Source: S015-6 sp964479535
Lineage (GTDB): Bacteria; Desulfobacterota; DSWW01
DNA length: 64,000 bases
Direction: 5' to 3'
Assembly: GCA_964479535.1 (NCBI GenBank)
Contig: CAYZMM010000001.1
Span: 524,106 to 588,105 of the forward strand
Part shown: one piece after another, positions 36,091 through 45,429 of the stretch
How positions within the stretch are numbered: the stretch's first letter is position 1
Layout of the letters: each line of letters begins with the position of its first letter
Notes under the pieces: model-generated
What the model saw: the letters and a program-made list of their open reading frames with translations, nothing else
Told to the model about the DNA's origin: nothing
Databases searched by the model: none
Made by a program: the position numbers and the translations under genes

Positions 36091-38435
36091 CGCACCTCCA
36101 TCAGGACGGGGGGTGAAGGGGGCACATGGTCGGATGTTCCGTCGGGCGGCCCCGTGTCCGGTTCACCCGGCAACGGCGTCAGGACGATCTTGTCACCGAA
36201 GAGACTCTCGTTCCCCGCCCGGTCCACGGCACGGACCGCGTAGGTATACTCCACGCCCGGATCCACGGCTCGGTCGACATACGCGCTGTCTTTCACGGGA
36301 CGGTCGTTCAGGCGATGCCGGAAGGGACCCTCCGGGCACCTCGAACGGTAGACGAAGTAACCCTCCAGATCCGACTCGACGCTTTCCTCCCATCGAAGCC
36401 GCGCGGTCCCGTCGCCTGTGAATCCCAGCAATCCGTCCGGCGGCTGTGGAGGATCCTGGTCCGACCCTTCTCGGTAGAAGACGATGACCGTGAGCGAGTG
36501 CTTCGGAAGCCGGTAGGTGACCGGGTTCCCAGGGAGTCGTACGAACCTCTCCCGCGTCACGACGCAATCTCCTCCCGGGCAATCTTCCGGCTCGTTGGTC
36601 GCGTTCGTCGACGGTCCCGTGATGGTGAGGGCTCTCACGTCCGCCCTTCGGGGGAAGCCCTCCAGGCGGATCGGAACATCCACGTCCTCTTCCGGGTGAA
36701 GGTTGATCAGGAAGAGAGACAGCCGGTCCCCGTCGTCGGAAACCGTGCCGAGGGCCTGCACGTAGTCCATCTCGATGCTCTCGAGAGCACACCCCATGAC
36801 GACTCCGGAACGCCAGCCCGCCTCGAAGGTATCCGAAGCCAGAACCTCGGTGGCCACCACCCGGTCCAGAGCGTTTTCCCGATACGCCTTCAGCAGGTGG
36901 AAGACAGGCCTCCGGTGCGGGTCCGGCCTGCCCCGTTCTTCCCTCTCGGCGTCATACGCCACGCCTTCCAGCGCGCCGACGGCCTGGCTCTCCTGGAAGA
37001 GAAGCCAGTAGTTGGCAACCTCTACCCCTCGTCGAATCATGAAATTGTAGAGGCACCCCGTATTCAACATCTCCTTCAACGAACCTGCTTTGGCCAGAAA
37101 CGGAGGCGACTTGTCAACGTTGTAGGCAGTGTTCGTCTCCGTGTAGAAGACCGGCTTGCCCCCTCGATGGGGCTCCCCTGCATCGAAGGCCCGGTCGACG
37201 GCGGCCCAGCCGGCGAGGAGGGCATGATAGAGTTCGCGGCTGTTCTTCAGATCGACCCAGACCGACTCCCCGTCGTCTTCTCTGACGAGTTCGACCTGCT
37301 GATTGACGGTGACCCGGGTCTGATTCGTAGGCAGCCTCGCCTCGAGCCGGAGCGTATGGCTTCCCGCACCCATTCTGAAGGAGGCGGTACGAAGCAGGGC
37401 CGGCAGTCGACCCGCGGTCCAGAGGCCTCGGTCCTGACCATCAACGGTCAACTGCAGTTCCGGACAGACCAGGGTGCACTCCCCTTCCACGGGAATCCGG
37501 ATCTCGTAGTCCCCGCCTCTTTCCAGGGTGAAATCCACGGTCACGGAGGCTCCGTCCCGGACCATCATGAACCCTGCCACGATGGTTCCGTTCGCCCCGG
37601 GGGTGTGGGTGTGCTGAATCCAGAAATCGAAGGCATCCCCCGCGTTCTCGAGCATGAAGTCCAGGTGCGACGTCCAGTCCTCTGTACCGAAGACCGGGTC
37701 GAGACCCGTACCGGTGCAGATCACGCCTGTCCGGATCGTCGGGTCGATCCCCTTCATGGCCCGGGAATACTCCCTCACCCGCCGTGCATAGTCCTCTCTT
37801 CCCGGGTAGATCTCCTCGTTTCCCAGTTCCCAGTACTTCACGTTATAGGGTTCCTCGTGCCCGTTGGCCGCCCTCACGGCCGCCCAGTCCGTTCCCCCGC
37901 CCGGGTTGGACCCGTCGTTCGGGGCGTTGCAGTACTCCACCCAGTCGGCGGCGTCCTGCACCGTTCCGGCCCTCTTGCCGGCGGTCGAGACGTTGACCAC
38001 CATGATCGCTTCGGCATCGAGTTCCTCACAGTACTGAAGGAACTCGTCCGTGCCGAATACCTGGGGATAGCCGTAAAGATAGTCCTGCTCCCGCTCCGCA
38101 ATCGGCCCGATCCCCGGCTTCCAGTGGAAGTTGTTCGCCCCCAGTCCGCTCGGATAGCGGAGTACGGTCGGGCCCAACTCGCTGACATAGGGAAGGTAGT
38201 AGTTCCACTTCGCCTTCGCCTCATCGTAGCCGCGTTCGTCCGTCACCCACCAGGCATAGCCCATGGTGTTTCCGTCGAACATGAGGCTGTTCCCGAAGAC
38301 TCCGGGATGGACTTCTTCCTGAAGCTGGCCCGCATCGACCCGCACCTCCGTGCCGGAGGCGGGAACGTGGGATGCGAATCCTACGAGTGCGGCTACCAAC
38401 AAACCGATCGGCAGGGTGGTCTTCGGTTTCTTCAT
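36087..38435 (-). CDS. GH51-like secreted glycoside hydrolase with FN3 domain (paralogue 1)
   Basis: 782 residues with a signal peptide (ASHVPASG). A (beta/alpha)8 clan GH-A layout is suggested by YWELGNEE, with the acid/base Glu near 207, and VFYTETNTAY, with the nucleophile Glu near 433. FGNSLMFDGNTMGY and VLRYPSGLGANNFHW resemble alpha-L-arabinofuranosidase family 51 strands. Between the two catalytic Glu lies an inserted beta-rich module (about 290-385) that looks carbohydrate-binding. A C-terminal beta domain (about 560-660) and an FN3-like domain (about 675-770) follow. It is a tandem paralogue of 38801-41125. The exact substrate is unknown; arabinose-containing polysaccharide is the family expectation. 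Confidence 0.78.
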   Translation of the reverse strand: MKKPKTTLPIGLLVAALVGFASHVPASGTEVRVDAGQLQEEVHPGVFGNSLMFDGNTMGYAWWVTDERGYDEAKAKWNYYLPYVSELGPTVLRYPSGLGANNFHWKPGIGPIAEREQDYLYGYPQVFGTDEFLQYCEELDAEAIMVVNVSTAGKRAGTVQDAADWVEYCNAPNDGSNPGGGTDWAAVRAANGHEEPYNVKYWELGNEEIYPGREDYARRVREYSRAMKGIDPTIRTGVICTGTGLDPVFGTEDWTSHLDFMLENAGDAFDFWIQHTHTPGANGTIVAGFMMVRDGASVTVDFTLERGGDYEIRIPVEGECTLVCPELQLTVDGQDRGLWTAGRLPALLRTASFRMGAGSHTLRLEARLPTNQTRVTVNQQVELVREDDGESVWVDLKNSRELYHALLAGWAAVDRAFDAGEPHRGGKPVFYTETNTAYNVDKSPPFLAKAGSLKEMLNTGCLYNFMIRRGVEVANYWLLFQESQAVGALEGVAYDAEREERGRPDPHRRPVFHLLKAYRENALDRVVATEVLASDTFEAGWRSGVVMGCALESIEMDYVQALGTVSDDGDRLSLFLINLHPEEDVDVPIRLEGFPRRADVRALTITGPSTNATNEPEDCPGGDCVVTRERFVRLPGNPVTYRLPKHSLTVIVFYREGSDQDPPQPPDGLLGFTGDGTARLRWEESVESDLEGYFVYRSRCPEGPFRHRLNDRPVKDSAYVDRAVDPGVEYTYAVRAVDRAGNESLFGDKIVLTPLPGEPDTGPPDGTSDHVPPSPPVLMEVR

Positions 38436-38800
38436 TTTCGCGTCGATCCTGCGGCAAGGCCCGGCTCAGGGAAGGGTGCCTTGCCCTTTCTATGGTGTGA
38501 GGACTCTGCTTGCCGGGGGGCGCCCGCCATCGCTGGACAGCAAGATCCGTTCCTCCAGCCCGCCCCTCCTCCAAACCCGGGGCAACCGCGAGCGAGGAAA
38601 CCGGAATAACGCTTCGAAACAACCGGTTTGGCTCCATTCCGCCTCGTTCTTCCAGAGAGAGACCGGATCCGTAACGGAAAGCTCCCATAGATGATCGGCA
38701 GGAGCCCTTACGATCTTGACCCGATTCGGTCCGCACGGGTTACAGAAACGTCACGAGGTGCCCGAGCCTTCGAATGTGCAGAGGCGTTTCCAGGGGCCTG
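38436..38800. other. 365-bp spacer between the tandem glycosidase genes
   Basis: No convincing gene. Just upstream of the paralogue 1 start it contains an inverted repeat with arms GGCAAGG (38453-38459) and CCTTGCC (38479-38485), which could form a leader hairpin or bind a regulator. I see no clear promoter hexamers. The spacer suggests the two paralogues are separate transcription units or that the leader is regulated. Confidence 0.4.
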
Positions 38801-41125
38801 CTACTCCGCCTGCAGGAGGACCGGTGCGGATGGCGGGTGCTCGTCTTCCCCGACGGGAGGGCCGTCCTCCTCTCCCACCGTGATCGATATCTTCCCGGAA
38901 AGGCCGCTCTCGTTGCCGGAACGATCCACGGCCGTAATCGCGTAGGTGTAGCGCACGTCGCTGTCCACGCCGGTGTCGAGGAATTCCGCGACCTCGATCG
39001 GCTCTTCATTTACCCGGTGACGATACGGGCCGGCTGTGCACCGTGACCGATACACGTTGTATCCCAGCAGATCGCCGTCTGAATTCTCGTTCCAGAAAAG
39101 AAAGGCACTGCCTATGCCGGCGCTGCCCTGCAACCCACCGGGAACCTGCGGCGGCTGTTCATCGGAGCCGCTCTCGGAGAAGACGAAAACCGTCACGGAG
39201 TGTTTCGGAAAGCGGTACGAGAACGGGTTGTTGCCCAATCGTACGTTCTGCTCGACGGTCGTCACGCAGTCGCCGGAGGGACAATCCTCCGGCTCGTTGC
39301 TGGCGCCGGGCGAGGGGCCGGTGATCGTGAGAACCCTGGTCCGGGCCTTTCTGTCGAAACCCTCCACCATCACCGGTGCCTCGATGTCCTGTTCCGGGTG
39401 GAGATTGATGACGAACAGGGAAAGCTTGTCCCCTGCCTCCGTCTTCGTGGCGAGGGCCTGCAGGTAGGAAATGTCGAAGTTCTGGAAGGCGTAGCCGATC
39501 GTCAGACCGGTCTGGGTCCCCACGGGGAAGGTCTCCGATTCCACCTCGGCGGAGACCAGGCGATCGAAGGCGTTCCACCGATACGCCTTGATCAGGTGAA
39601 AGACCGGTCTCCTGTGAGGGTCCGGCCGGCCGTATTCTTCCCCCGCCCCGCCGTCGATGGCGACTCCCTCCAGGACCCCGATTCCGGCCCGATCGTGGAA
39701 GAGCATCCAGTAATTCGCCAGGGGCACCCCCTCCCTCAGCATGAAGTGGTAGATGCAACCCGTACTGAGCATTTCACGAAGATAGCACGACCTGGAGTAG
39801 TAAGGGGGGGACTTCACTTCTTCGTAAGCCGTGTTCATTTCGGTGTAGAAGACCGGCTTTCCGCCGGTGTACGGCTCCCCGATCCGGTAGACCTTCTCGG
39901 CGAGGCGCCAGCCGCCGAACAGCGTGTGGTACCAGGAGAGGCTCTCTTTCAGGTCCACGCTCATCGGCTCCGGATCCCCGTCCCGATAGACCAGTACCTG
40001 TTGAAGGATGCTGAGCCTCGCACCGTTCAGGAGCGAGTCCGCCACGAGCCGCAACACGTGTTCGCCGGGACCCAGCCGGACGCTCTCCGTGCGGAGAGCC
40101 ATGTACACCGGCCCGGCCCAAGTCCCGACGGTCTCCCCGTCGATCTCCGCCCGGAGCGTGGGGCACCGGAAGCTCTTGCAGCCCCCTTCCACAATCAGTT
40201 GTGCAGAGTAGTCGCCCGCCTGCTCGACCGTGAACCCCACCTCCACCGACGCGCCCTCTCGCACGAAGTTGATGTCGTTTCCTCCGGGCGTGTGCAGGTG
40301 CTGCGTCCAGAAGTCGAAGGATTCGCCTACGCTTTCCAGCATGAAGGTGCGGTAGTCGATCCAGGCCTGCTGACCGTACACGGCGTCGAGACCGGTGCCG
40401 GAACTGATCACGCCGAGTTCGACCGTCGGGTCGATCGCCTTCATGGCAGCCGAGTACCGCCTCACCCGATCGGCATAGTCCTCGAAACCGGGAAAGGTCT
40501 CCTCGTTGCCCAGTTCCCAGTACTTCACACCGTACGGCTCCTTGTGGCCGTTCGCAGCCCGAACGCTCGCCCAGTCGGTGCCCCCTCCGGGATTGGACCC
40601 GTCGTTCGGAGCGTTGCAGTATTCGACCCAGTCCGCCGCGTCCTCGACCGAACCGGGCCTTTTTCCGTAACTCGACACGTTGACGACCAGGATCGCCTCC
40701 GCCCCCGCTTCCTCACAGTACTGGAGAAACTCGTCCGTTCCGAAGGTCTGGGGAATCCCCGTATCCCCGTAGTCCGGGTCCCGCTCCGTGATCGGACCGA
40801 TCCCCTCCTTCCAGTGAAAGCTGTTTGCCGTCAACCCGCCCGGATAACGGAGAACCGTAGGGCCCAGCTCACTCATGTAGGGGAGGTAGTAGTTCCACCG
40901 GGCCTTCGCCTCCTCGTAATCCCCCTCGTCCGACACCCAGCGGTTGTAGCCCATCACATCCCCGCCGTGAATGACGCTGTTGCCGAACACGCCGGCGTGC
41001 GCCTTCCCCCGGTCCTCGTCGGCACGGACCCGGATCTCGGCCGCCAGGACGCCGCTCGTCGAAGACAGACACAGGACCCCTGCCAGGACAAAGGCAATGC
41101 AGGACCGCCAGAGGGTCGTCTCCAT
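38801..41125 (-). CDS. GH51-like secreted glycoside hydrolase with FN3 domain (paralogue 2)
   Basis: 774 residues from the ATG at 41125; a GTG at 41137 is possible, but GAGAGG spacing favours the ATG. A signal peptide ends near GVLAA. It is colinear with paralogue 1 throughout: YWELGNEETFPG (acid/base Glu), VFYTEMNTAYEE (nucleophile Glu), the inserted beta module with paired cysteines (GCKSFRCP), NEPEDCPSGDCV and the FN3-like tail. Both catalytic residues are kept, so it is probably active. Divergence between the copies is spread over the whole length, which points to an old duplication with possible substrate specialisation. Confidence 0.78.
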   Translation of the reverse strand: METTLWRSCIAFVLAGVLCLSSTSGVLAAEIRVRADEDRGKAHAGVFGNSVIHGGDVMGYNRWVSDEGDYEEAKARWNYYLPYMSELGPTVLRYPGGLTANSFHWKEGIGPITERDPDYGDTGIPQTFGTDEFLQYCEEAGAEAILVVNVSSYGKRPGSVEDAADWVEYCNAPNDGSNPGGGTDWASVRAANGHKEPYGVKYWELGNEETFPGFEDYADRVRRYSAAMKAIDPTVELGVISSGTGLDAVYGQQAWIDYRTFMLESVGESFDFWTQHLHTPGGNDINFVREGASVEVGFTVEQAGDYSAQLIVEGGCKSFRCPTLRAEIDGETVGTWAGPVYMALRTESVRLGPGEHVLRLVADSLLNGARLSILQQVLVYRDGDPEPMSVDLKESLSWYHTLFGGWRLAEKVYRIGEPYTGGKPVFYTEMNTAYEEVKSPPYYSRSCYLREMLSTGCIYHFMLREGVPLANYWMLFHDRAGIGVLEGVAIDGGAGEEYGRPDPHRRPVFHLIKAYRWNAFDRLVSAEVESETFPVGTQTGLTIGYAFQNFDISYLQALATKTEAGDKLSLFVINLHPEQDIEAPVMVEGFDRKARTRVLTITGPSPGASNEPEDCPSGDCVTTVEQNVRLGNNPFSYRFPKHSVTVFVFSESGSDEQPPQVPGGLQGSAGIGSAFLFWNENSDGDLLGYNVYRSRCTAGPYRHRVNEEPIEVAEFLDTGVDSDVRYTYAITAVDRSGNESGLSGKISITVGEEDGPPVGEDEHPPSAPVLLQAE

Positions 41126-41311
41126 GATGTCGTGCACCTCTCGATGAGTCGATCGTTCTGTTCCCCTTCCTCACGGAAGACGAACCGGGCTATGGACCAC
41201 CCCCTATCCACCGCACTGGGGGTATTCTGCAACCTCTTCGGCACAATCGAGGCGATTCTTTAGGCGAAAAGCCGGTAAAAGAGGAGGGGAAGATCGCGCC
41301 CTCCGCCGCCA

Positions 41312-41340
41312 TTGACCTGCCTGCCGCAATCCAATAAGCT
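41312..41340 (+). promoter_or_regulatory. Candidate promoter for the membrane SGNH hydrolase gene
   Basis: TTGACC (41312-41317), a 17-nt spacer and TAAGCT (41335-41340), about 27 nt upstream of the ATG at 41368. Confidence 0.4.
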
Positions 41341-41367
41341 TGCCCTTCAAACCCGAGAGAAAGGCCC

Positions 41368-42501
41368 ATGACCTTCCAGAGCCGGCCGCGAACAGGCTGG
41401 ATCCGCAGACACCCGAAAAAAATCTATCTGCTTTACCTACTTCTGGTTACCCTCCTGCTCGACTTCGCCCTCACCGGCGTCTATCACGAATTCAAGTACG
41501 GGACGATCCACAAGTACGCGGACCGCCGTGCCCTGGGGGACCGCTCCACCGTTTACCATCACACCCTCAAGCCGAACGCGGAGTTCACGTATCAGCGATG
41601 GGGAAGTCTTCGACACCCGGTGTTCACGAACTCCCTCGGCTTTCGCGACCGGGCCGTTCGAGAAGTACCGCTTACCTCGGCCAGGCACCGCATCCTCTTC
41701 ATGGGCGATTCGTTCACCTACGGTGTGGGTCTCCCCTATGAGAAGACCTTCGTCGGATTCCTCGAGTCTAAGCTCGCGGCCAGGGGGGTGGAGGTCCTCA
41801 ACGCCGCGGCGGTCTCCTATTCACCCGCAATCTACTGGAAGAAGACGGAGGCGCTGCTCACCGGGGTGGGGTTGCAGTTCGACCATCTCGCGGTCTTCCT
41901 GGACATATCGGACATTCAGGACGAGGCGGAATTCTACGATACCGAGGAGGGTCGTGTGGTCTGGATCCGGGGACCCGCAACGGCCGTACGCGAATTCATC
42001 TACGAGTACACAACCATCCTGAGGAATCTGTGGGAAGTCACGGAGAAAATGTACGCCCGGGCGACCGCGGATCCGGACGCCCTGCGGACCGAGGAGGACC
42101 GAAGATACGCGACCAACGAGTACAGAAGCCTCTGGACGGTCGACGAGACGGCCTGGAAGGACTACGGGGCCCCGGGGCTCCGGAAAGCGAAGAGGCACAT
42201 GGATCGTCTGCACCGGTTCCTCCAGAGGCACCGCATCGACATGACCCTCGTGGTCTACCCGTGGCCCACACAGATCCTTCACCAGGACCGTGATTCGATT
42301 CAGGTGACGTTCTGGCGCGCCTGGGCGGAGGAGCGGTCCGTCCGGTTCCTCGATCTCTTCCCGGACTTCATCCCTGCCGGCGAAGCCCCGAGGGAGGTGA
42401 TTCGCACCTATTTCATTCCGGGAGACCTTCACTGGAACGAGCAGGGCCACCGCCTCGTGGCCCGCAGGTTCCTTGCGTCCTGGAACAGAGCGGGCCCGTG
42501 A
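41368..42501 (+). CDS. Membrane-anchored SGNH/GDSL hydrolase
   Basis: 377 residues with a basic N-terminus and one signal-anchor helix (about 20-38, YLLYLLLVTLLLDFALTG). The SGNH domain has ILFMGDSFTYGVG (nucleophile Ser in block I), a block II-like NAAAVSYSP, a VFLDISDIQDE block III in which the usual Asn is replaced by Asp, and GDLHWNEQGH with the catalytic Asp-His. The type resembles periplasm-facing O-acetyl esterases or transferases acting on polysaccharides. It precedes the alpha-mannosidase gene by 126 bp in the same direction. Confidence 0.82.
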   Translation: MTFQSRPRTGWIRRHPKKIYLLYLLLVTLLLDFALTGVYHEFKYGTIHKYADRRALGDRSTVYHHTLKPNAEFTYQRWGSLRHPVFTNSLGFRDRAVREVPLTSARHRILFMGDSFTYGVGLPYEKTFVGFLESKLAARGVEVLNAAAVSYSPAIYWKKTEALLTGVGLQFDHLAVFLDISDIQDEAEFYDTEEGRVVWIRGPATAVREFIYEYTTILRNLWEVTEKMYARATADPDALRTEEDRRYATNEYRSLWTVDETAWKDYGAPGLRKAKRHMDRLHRFLQRHRIDMTLVVYPWPTQILHQDRDSIQVTFWRAWAEERSVRFLDLFPDFIPAGEAPREVIRTYFIPGDLHWNEQGHRLVARRFLASWNRAGP

Positions 42502-42627
42502 TCCGCCCGTATTCGATCCGCGTCCGGGAATACACCATCCCCGCACCCTTGTGGAAGTACCCTTCCCCGTGTGCTATCTTGAGCCCCCCGGCCGGAGACG
42601 AGACAACCAGGAATAGGCGGACCCGAC

Positions 42628-45399
42628 ATGACCAGGCGGAAGACACCGGCCCCTCGCAGACGAACGGCAAAGCCGGAGGATCCACTCCACGTCCACATCC
42701 TTTCACACACCCACTGGGATTTCGAATGGTACGAGGTTCAGGAAGGGTTCAGGATGCAGCTCCTGCACCTGCTCGACCACCTCCTGGACACACTCGAGCA
42801 GGATCCGACCTTCACCTTTCATTTTCACGGGCAGGTCATGCCCATCATGGATTACCTCGAGATCCTGAGAGAGCGGGACGCTCTGGACAATGCGGACACG
42901 GCCGGCGAGGCGGAACGGAAGATCAGCAAGTTCGTCAAGGGTCGGCAACTCCACATAGGACCCTGCTGGACGTCGCCGGAAACCTCCCTGATCAGCAACG
43001 AGTCACTCATCCGGAACATCAACCGGGGCATCCGGTTTTCCAGACGGTTCGGCCCCCCCAGCCGCATCTTCTACAATGCCGATGCCTTTCAATACCATTC
43101 GCAGGTTCCGCAGATCATCCGGGGCACGGGCCTGACAGCCGCCTTTGCGTGGCGCGGGTATCGCACCGGGAAACCTCTGCGAGACCTTACCCTCTGGAGG
43201 GGGGCCGACAAGTCCACGGTGGTCAAATACTATCCCGCCCGGACCTATGCCCAGGTGTGGCAGCTTCCGCAGGACCCTCAGGAGGCGACGGAGGTGATCC
43301 GGAAGGAGGCGGACCTCCTGAAGACCTTCGCCGTCACCCGCCACGTGCTCATCACCCAGGGAAACGACCAGTTCGAGGCCCAGTCCGATCTGAACCGAAG
43401 GATCCGGCAGATCGACGCCCTGATCGGTGCCGGATACGAGGTGGCCCAGATTCGTCTCCGGGATTTCTTTCGAAGGGTCGAGAGGGAGAAGCCTCGTCTT
43501 GAGGTGCTCCAGGGGGAGCTTACCGGTAACCGGTGGGCCTGCACCATGAACGGGCAGCTCTCCGCAAGGATGTATCTGAAGCAGAAGAACAAGAAGGCGG
43601 AGATCGCCATCGAGAAGTTTGCAGAGCCCTTTGCCACCGTAGCGTGGCTGCTGGGTGAGACCTATCCCTCCGGGCTGGTCGAAAGGGCCTGGGAGTACCT
43701 GATGAGGCAGCACTTTCATCACTGCAACGCCTGTGCTATCGACGAAGTCCACCGGGAGGGAGATGTTCGATACAACAATGCGATCGAGCTGGCAAGGGAC
43801 ATCACGGATGACAGCCTTCAGAGGATCGCCTCCCGCATCGACACGACGCGCCTGGTGCGGGAAGGAGAGCGAGCCCTGGTCCTCGTCAATCCCTCCGATC
43901 TGGAGCGGAACGATGTCGTCAAGGTGAGCATCGACCCTTCCGCTTCCGGTCCGCCGGACGGGGACTGGCAGCTGGATCCGTCGGGGGGCGGCGCGCACAG
44001 GCGGGGGCGCGTCGCCTGGACCGTCCGCGACGCAAAAGGAAGGAGCCTCCCGGTACAAGTCCTGAAGAACGACGAAGAGGGCTCCCAATTCGCCTTCCAC
44101 GGCAAGGGACTGCCCGCCTTCGGGTACACGTCCTTTGCGCTGGTCCCGGGAGAGACAAAGGGTCCGGTTCCTTCGCCCGCCATCGCGGATGCGAAGGGGA
44201 ACACCCTCGAGAACGAGATGCTCAGGGTCACGGTACACCCGAACGGGACGCTGACGATCCTGGACAAGAGGAACGGCGCCGTGCTCGAGAATCAGAACAT
44301 GATCGAGGATACAGGGGACCGCGGCGACACCTACAACTACGATCCTGTGGCGGGGACACGCCCCATGACCGCGGCGAGGGCGAAGGGAAGAATCTTCCTG
44401 AAGGAGAACGGCCCGCTCCTGGCCGCTTACGAAGTGAAGACACACCTCGCCCTGCCCGAGGGCCTGCGGGCCGACAGAAAGGCGAGGAAGAAGAAACGGA
44501 TCCGTCTTCCGATCCGCTTTCGCTTCACCCTGACACGGAACTCTTCCCGGGTCCACGTAACGGCCCACGTGGACAACCGGGTCAAGGATCACCGGTTGCG
44601 GGTCCTCTTCCCGGCTGTCCGTACCGATTTCGTGTATGTCCAGACCCAGGGGGATGTGGTCAAGCGACCGATCCCCGACCCTGACGACTACCCGGAAAGC
44701 AGGGAAAGGAACATCGCCCACCAGACGAGCATGGGGGAGCTCCCCCGGGAAACACGCGCCTCCCCCACGCAGTTTCAGCGCAACTTCGTGGCCCTCCACG
44801 ATGGATCAAGGGGATTGGCCGTGCTCAACAAGGGGCTGCCGGAATACGAAGCAACGGCGGACGGAACGATCGCCCTCACCCTCCTGCGCTGTGTGGGCTG
44901 GCTCTCTCAGGACGACCTGACCACACGCAAGCGACTCGCCGGCCCGAAGATCGCCGTGCCCGACGCGCAGTGCATCGGAGAGCACAAGTTCAAATACGCG
45001 ATCCTTCCTCTTGCAGGACCGTGGCCCTCGCGCACGATCTGTCACGAGGAGAACCGATACAACATCCCTTTGCAGACTCTTACGGTGCCTCCACAGCCGG
45101 GGGAACTGCCGCCCTCCCTGAGCTTCCTGCGAGTCAAACCGGACCGCCTGATGGTCAGCGCGGTGAAGAAGGCGTACGGAAACGATGACCTGATCATCCG
45201 GCTCTTCAATACGACCGCACGGTCCCTTCAAGGCTCACTCGCAATCCTCCCCGGAATCCGACGCGCCTGGCTTGCCGACATGAACGAGGAGAAGACGGCC
45301 CCCCTCGCCGTGTGCGAGGACGGAAGCATCTCCCTGAAGGTGGAAGCGAAGAAGATCATCACCCTGAGGCTCGTTCCGAAGACGCTTCCGGCCCGCTAG
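42628..45399 (+). CDS. GH38 alpha-mannosidase
   Basis: 923 residues. The zinc-binding HTHWDFEWY motif is at residues 27-35 (His29 and Asp31 as ligands by family analogy). The catalytic nucleophile is probably Asp152 in FYNADAFQYHSQ, a third ligand region lies at HCNACAIDEVHREGD, and the C-terminal beta-sandwich domains (IEDTGDRGDTYNYDPV onward) are typical of GH38. There is no signal peptide, so a cytosolic enzyme acting on imported mannosides is likely. It is followed 30 bp later by a fused sugar kinase/phosphomannose isomerase gene, a natural next step for the released mannose. Confidence 0.92.
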   Translation: MTRRKTPAPRRRTAKPEDPLHVHILSHTHWDFEWYEVQEGFRMQLLHLLDHLLDTLEQDPTFTFHFHGQVMPIMDYLEILRERDALDNADTAGEAERKISKFVKGRQLHIGPCWTSPETSLISNESLIRNINRGIRFSRRFGPPSRIFYNADAFQYHSQVPQIIRGTGLTAAFAWRGYRTGKPLRDLTLWRGADKSTVVKYYPARTYAQVWQLPQDPQEATEVIRKEADLLKTFAVTRHVLITQGNDQFEAQSDLNRRIRQIDALIGAGYEVAQIRLRDFFRRVEREKPRLEVLQGELTGNRWACTMNGQLSARMYLKQKNKKAEIAIEKFAEPFATVAWLLGETYPSGLVERAWEYLMRQHFHHCNACAIDEVHREGDVRYNNAIELARDITDDSLQRIASRIDTTRLVREGERALVLVNPSDLERNDVVKVSIDPSASGPPDGDWQLDPSGGGAHRRGRVAWTVRDAKGRSLPVQVLKNDEEGSQFAFHGKGLPAFGYTSFALVPGETKGPVPSPAIADAKGNTLENEMLRVTVHPNGTLTILDKRNGAVLENQNMIEDTGDRGDTYNYDPVAGTRPMTAARAKGRIFLKENGPLLAAYEVKTHLALPEGLRADRKARKKKRIRLPIRFRFTLTRNSSRVHVTAHVDNRVKDHRLRVLFPAVRTDFVYVQTQGDVVKRPIPDPDDYPESRERNIAHQTSMGELPRETRASPTQFQRNFVALHDGSRGLAVLNKGLPEYEATADGTIALTLLRCVGWLSQDDLTTRKRLAGPKIAVPDAQCIGEHKFKYAILPLAGPWPSRTICHEENRYNIPLQTLTVPPQPGELPPSLSFLRVKPDRLMVSAVKKAYGNDDLIIRLFNTTARSLQGSLAILPGIRRAWLADMNEEKTAPLAVCEDGSISLKVEAKKIITLRLVPKTLPAR

Positions 45400-45429
45400 C
45401 CATCACATCGAGAACCTGGGGACGAGGAC

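Noticed and set aside
38221..38736. Possible genes (114 and 171 codons) in and around the spacer between the glycosidases
   Set aside because: Compositions are typical of shadow frames, they overlap a real gene, and no ribosome site is seen.
42509..42533. Terminator after the membrane SGNH hydrolase gene (GTATTC/GAATAC arms)
   Set aside because: Only 6 bp, AT-containing arms and no T run; too weak to call.
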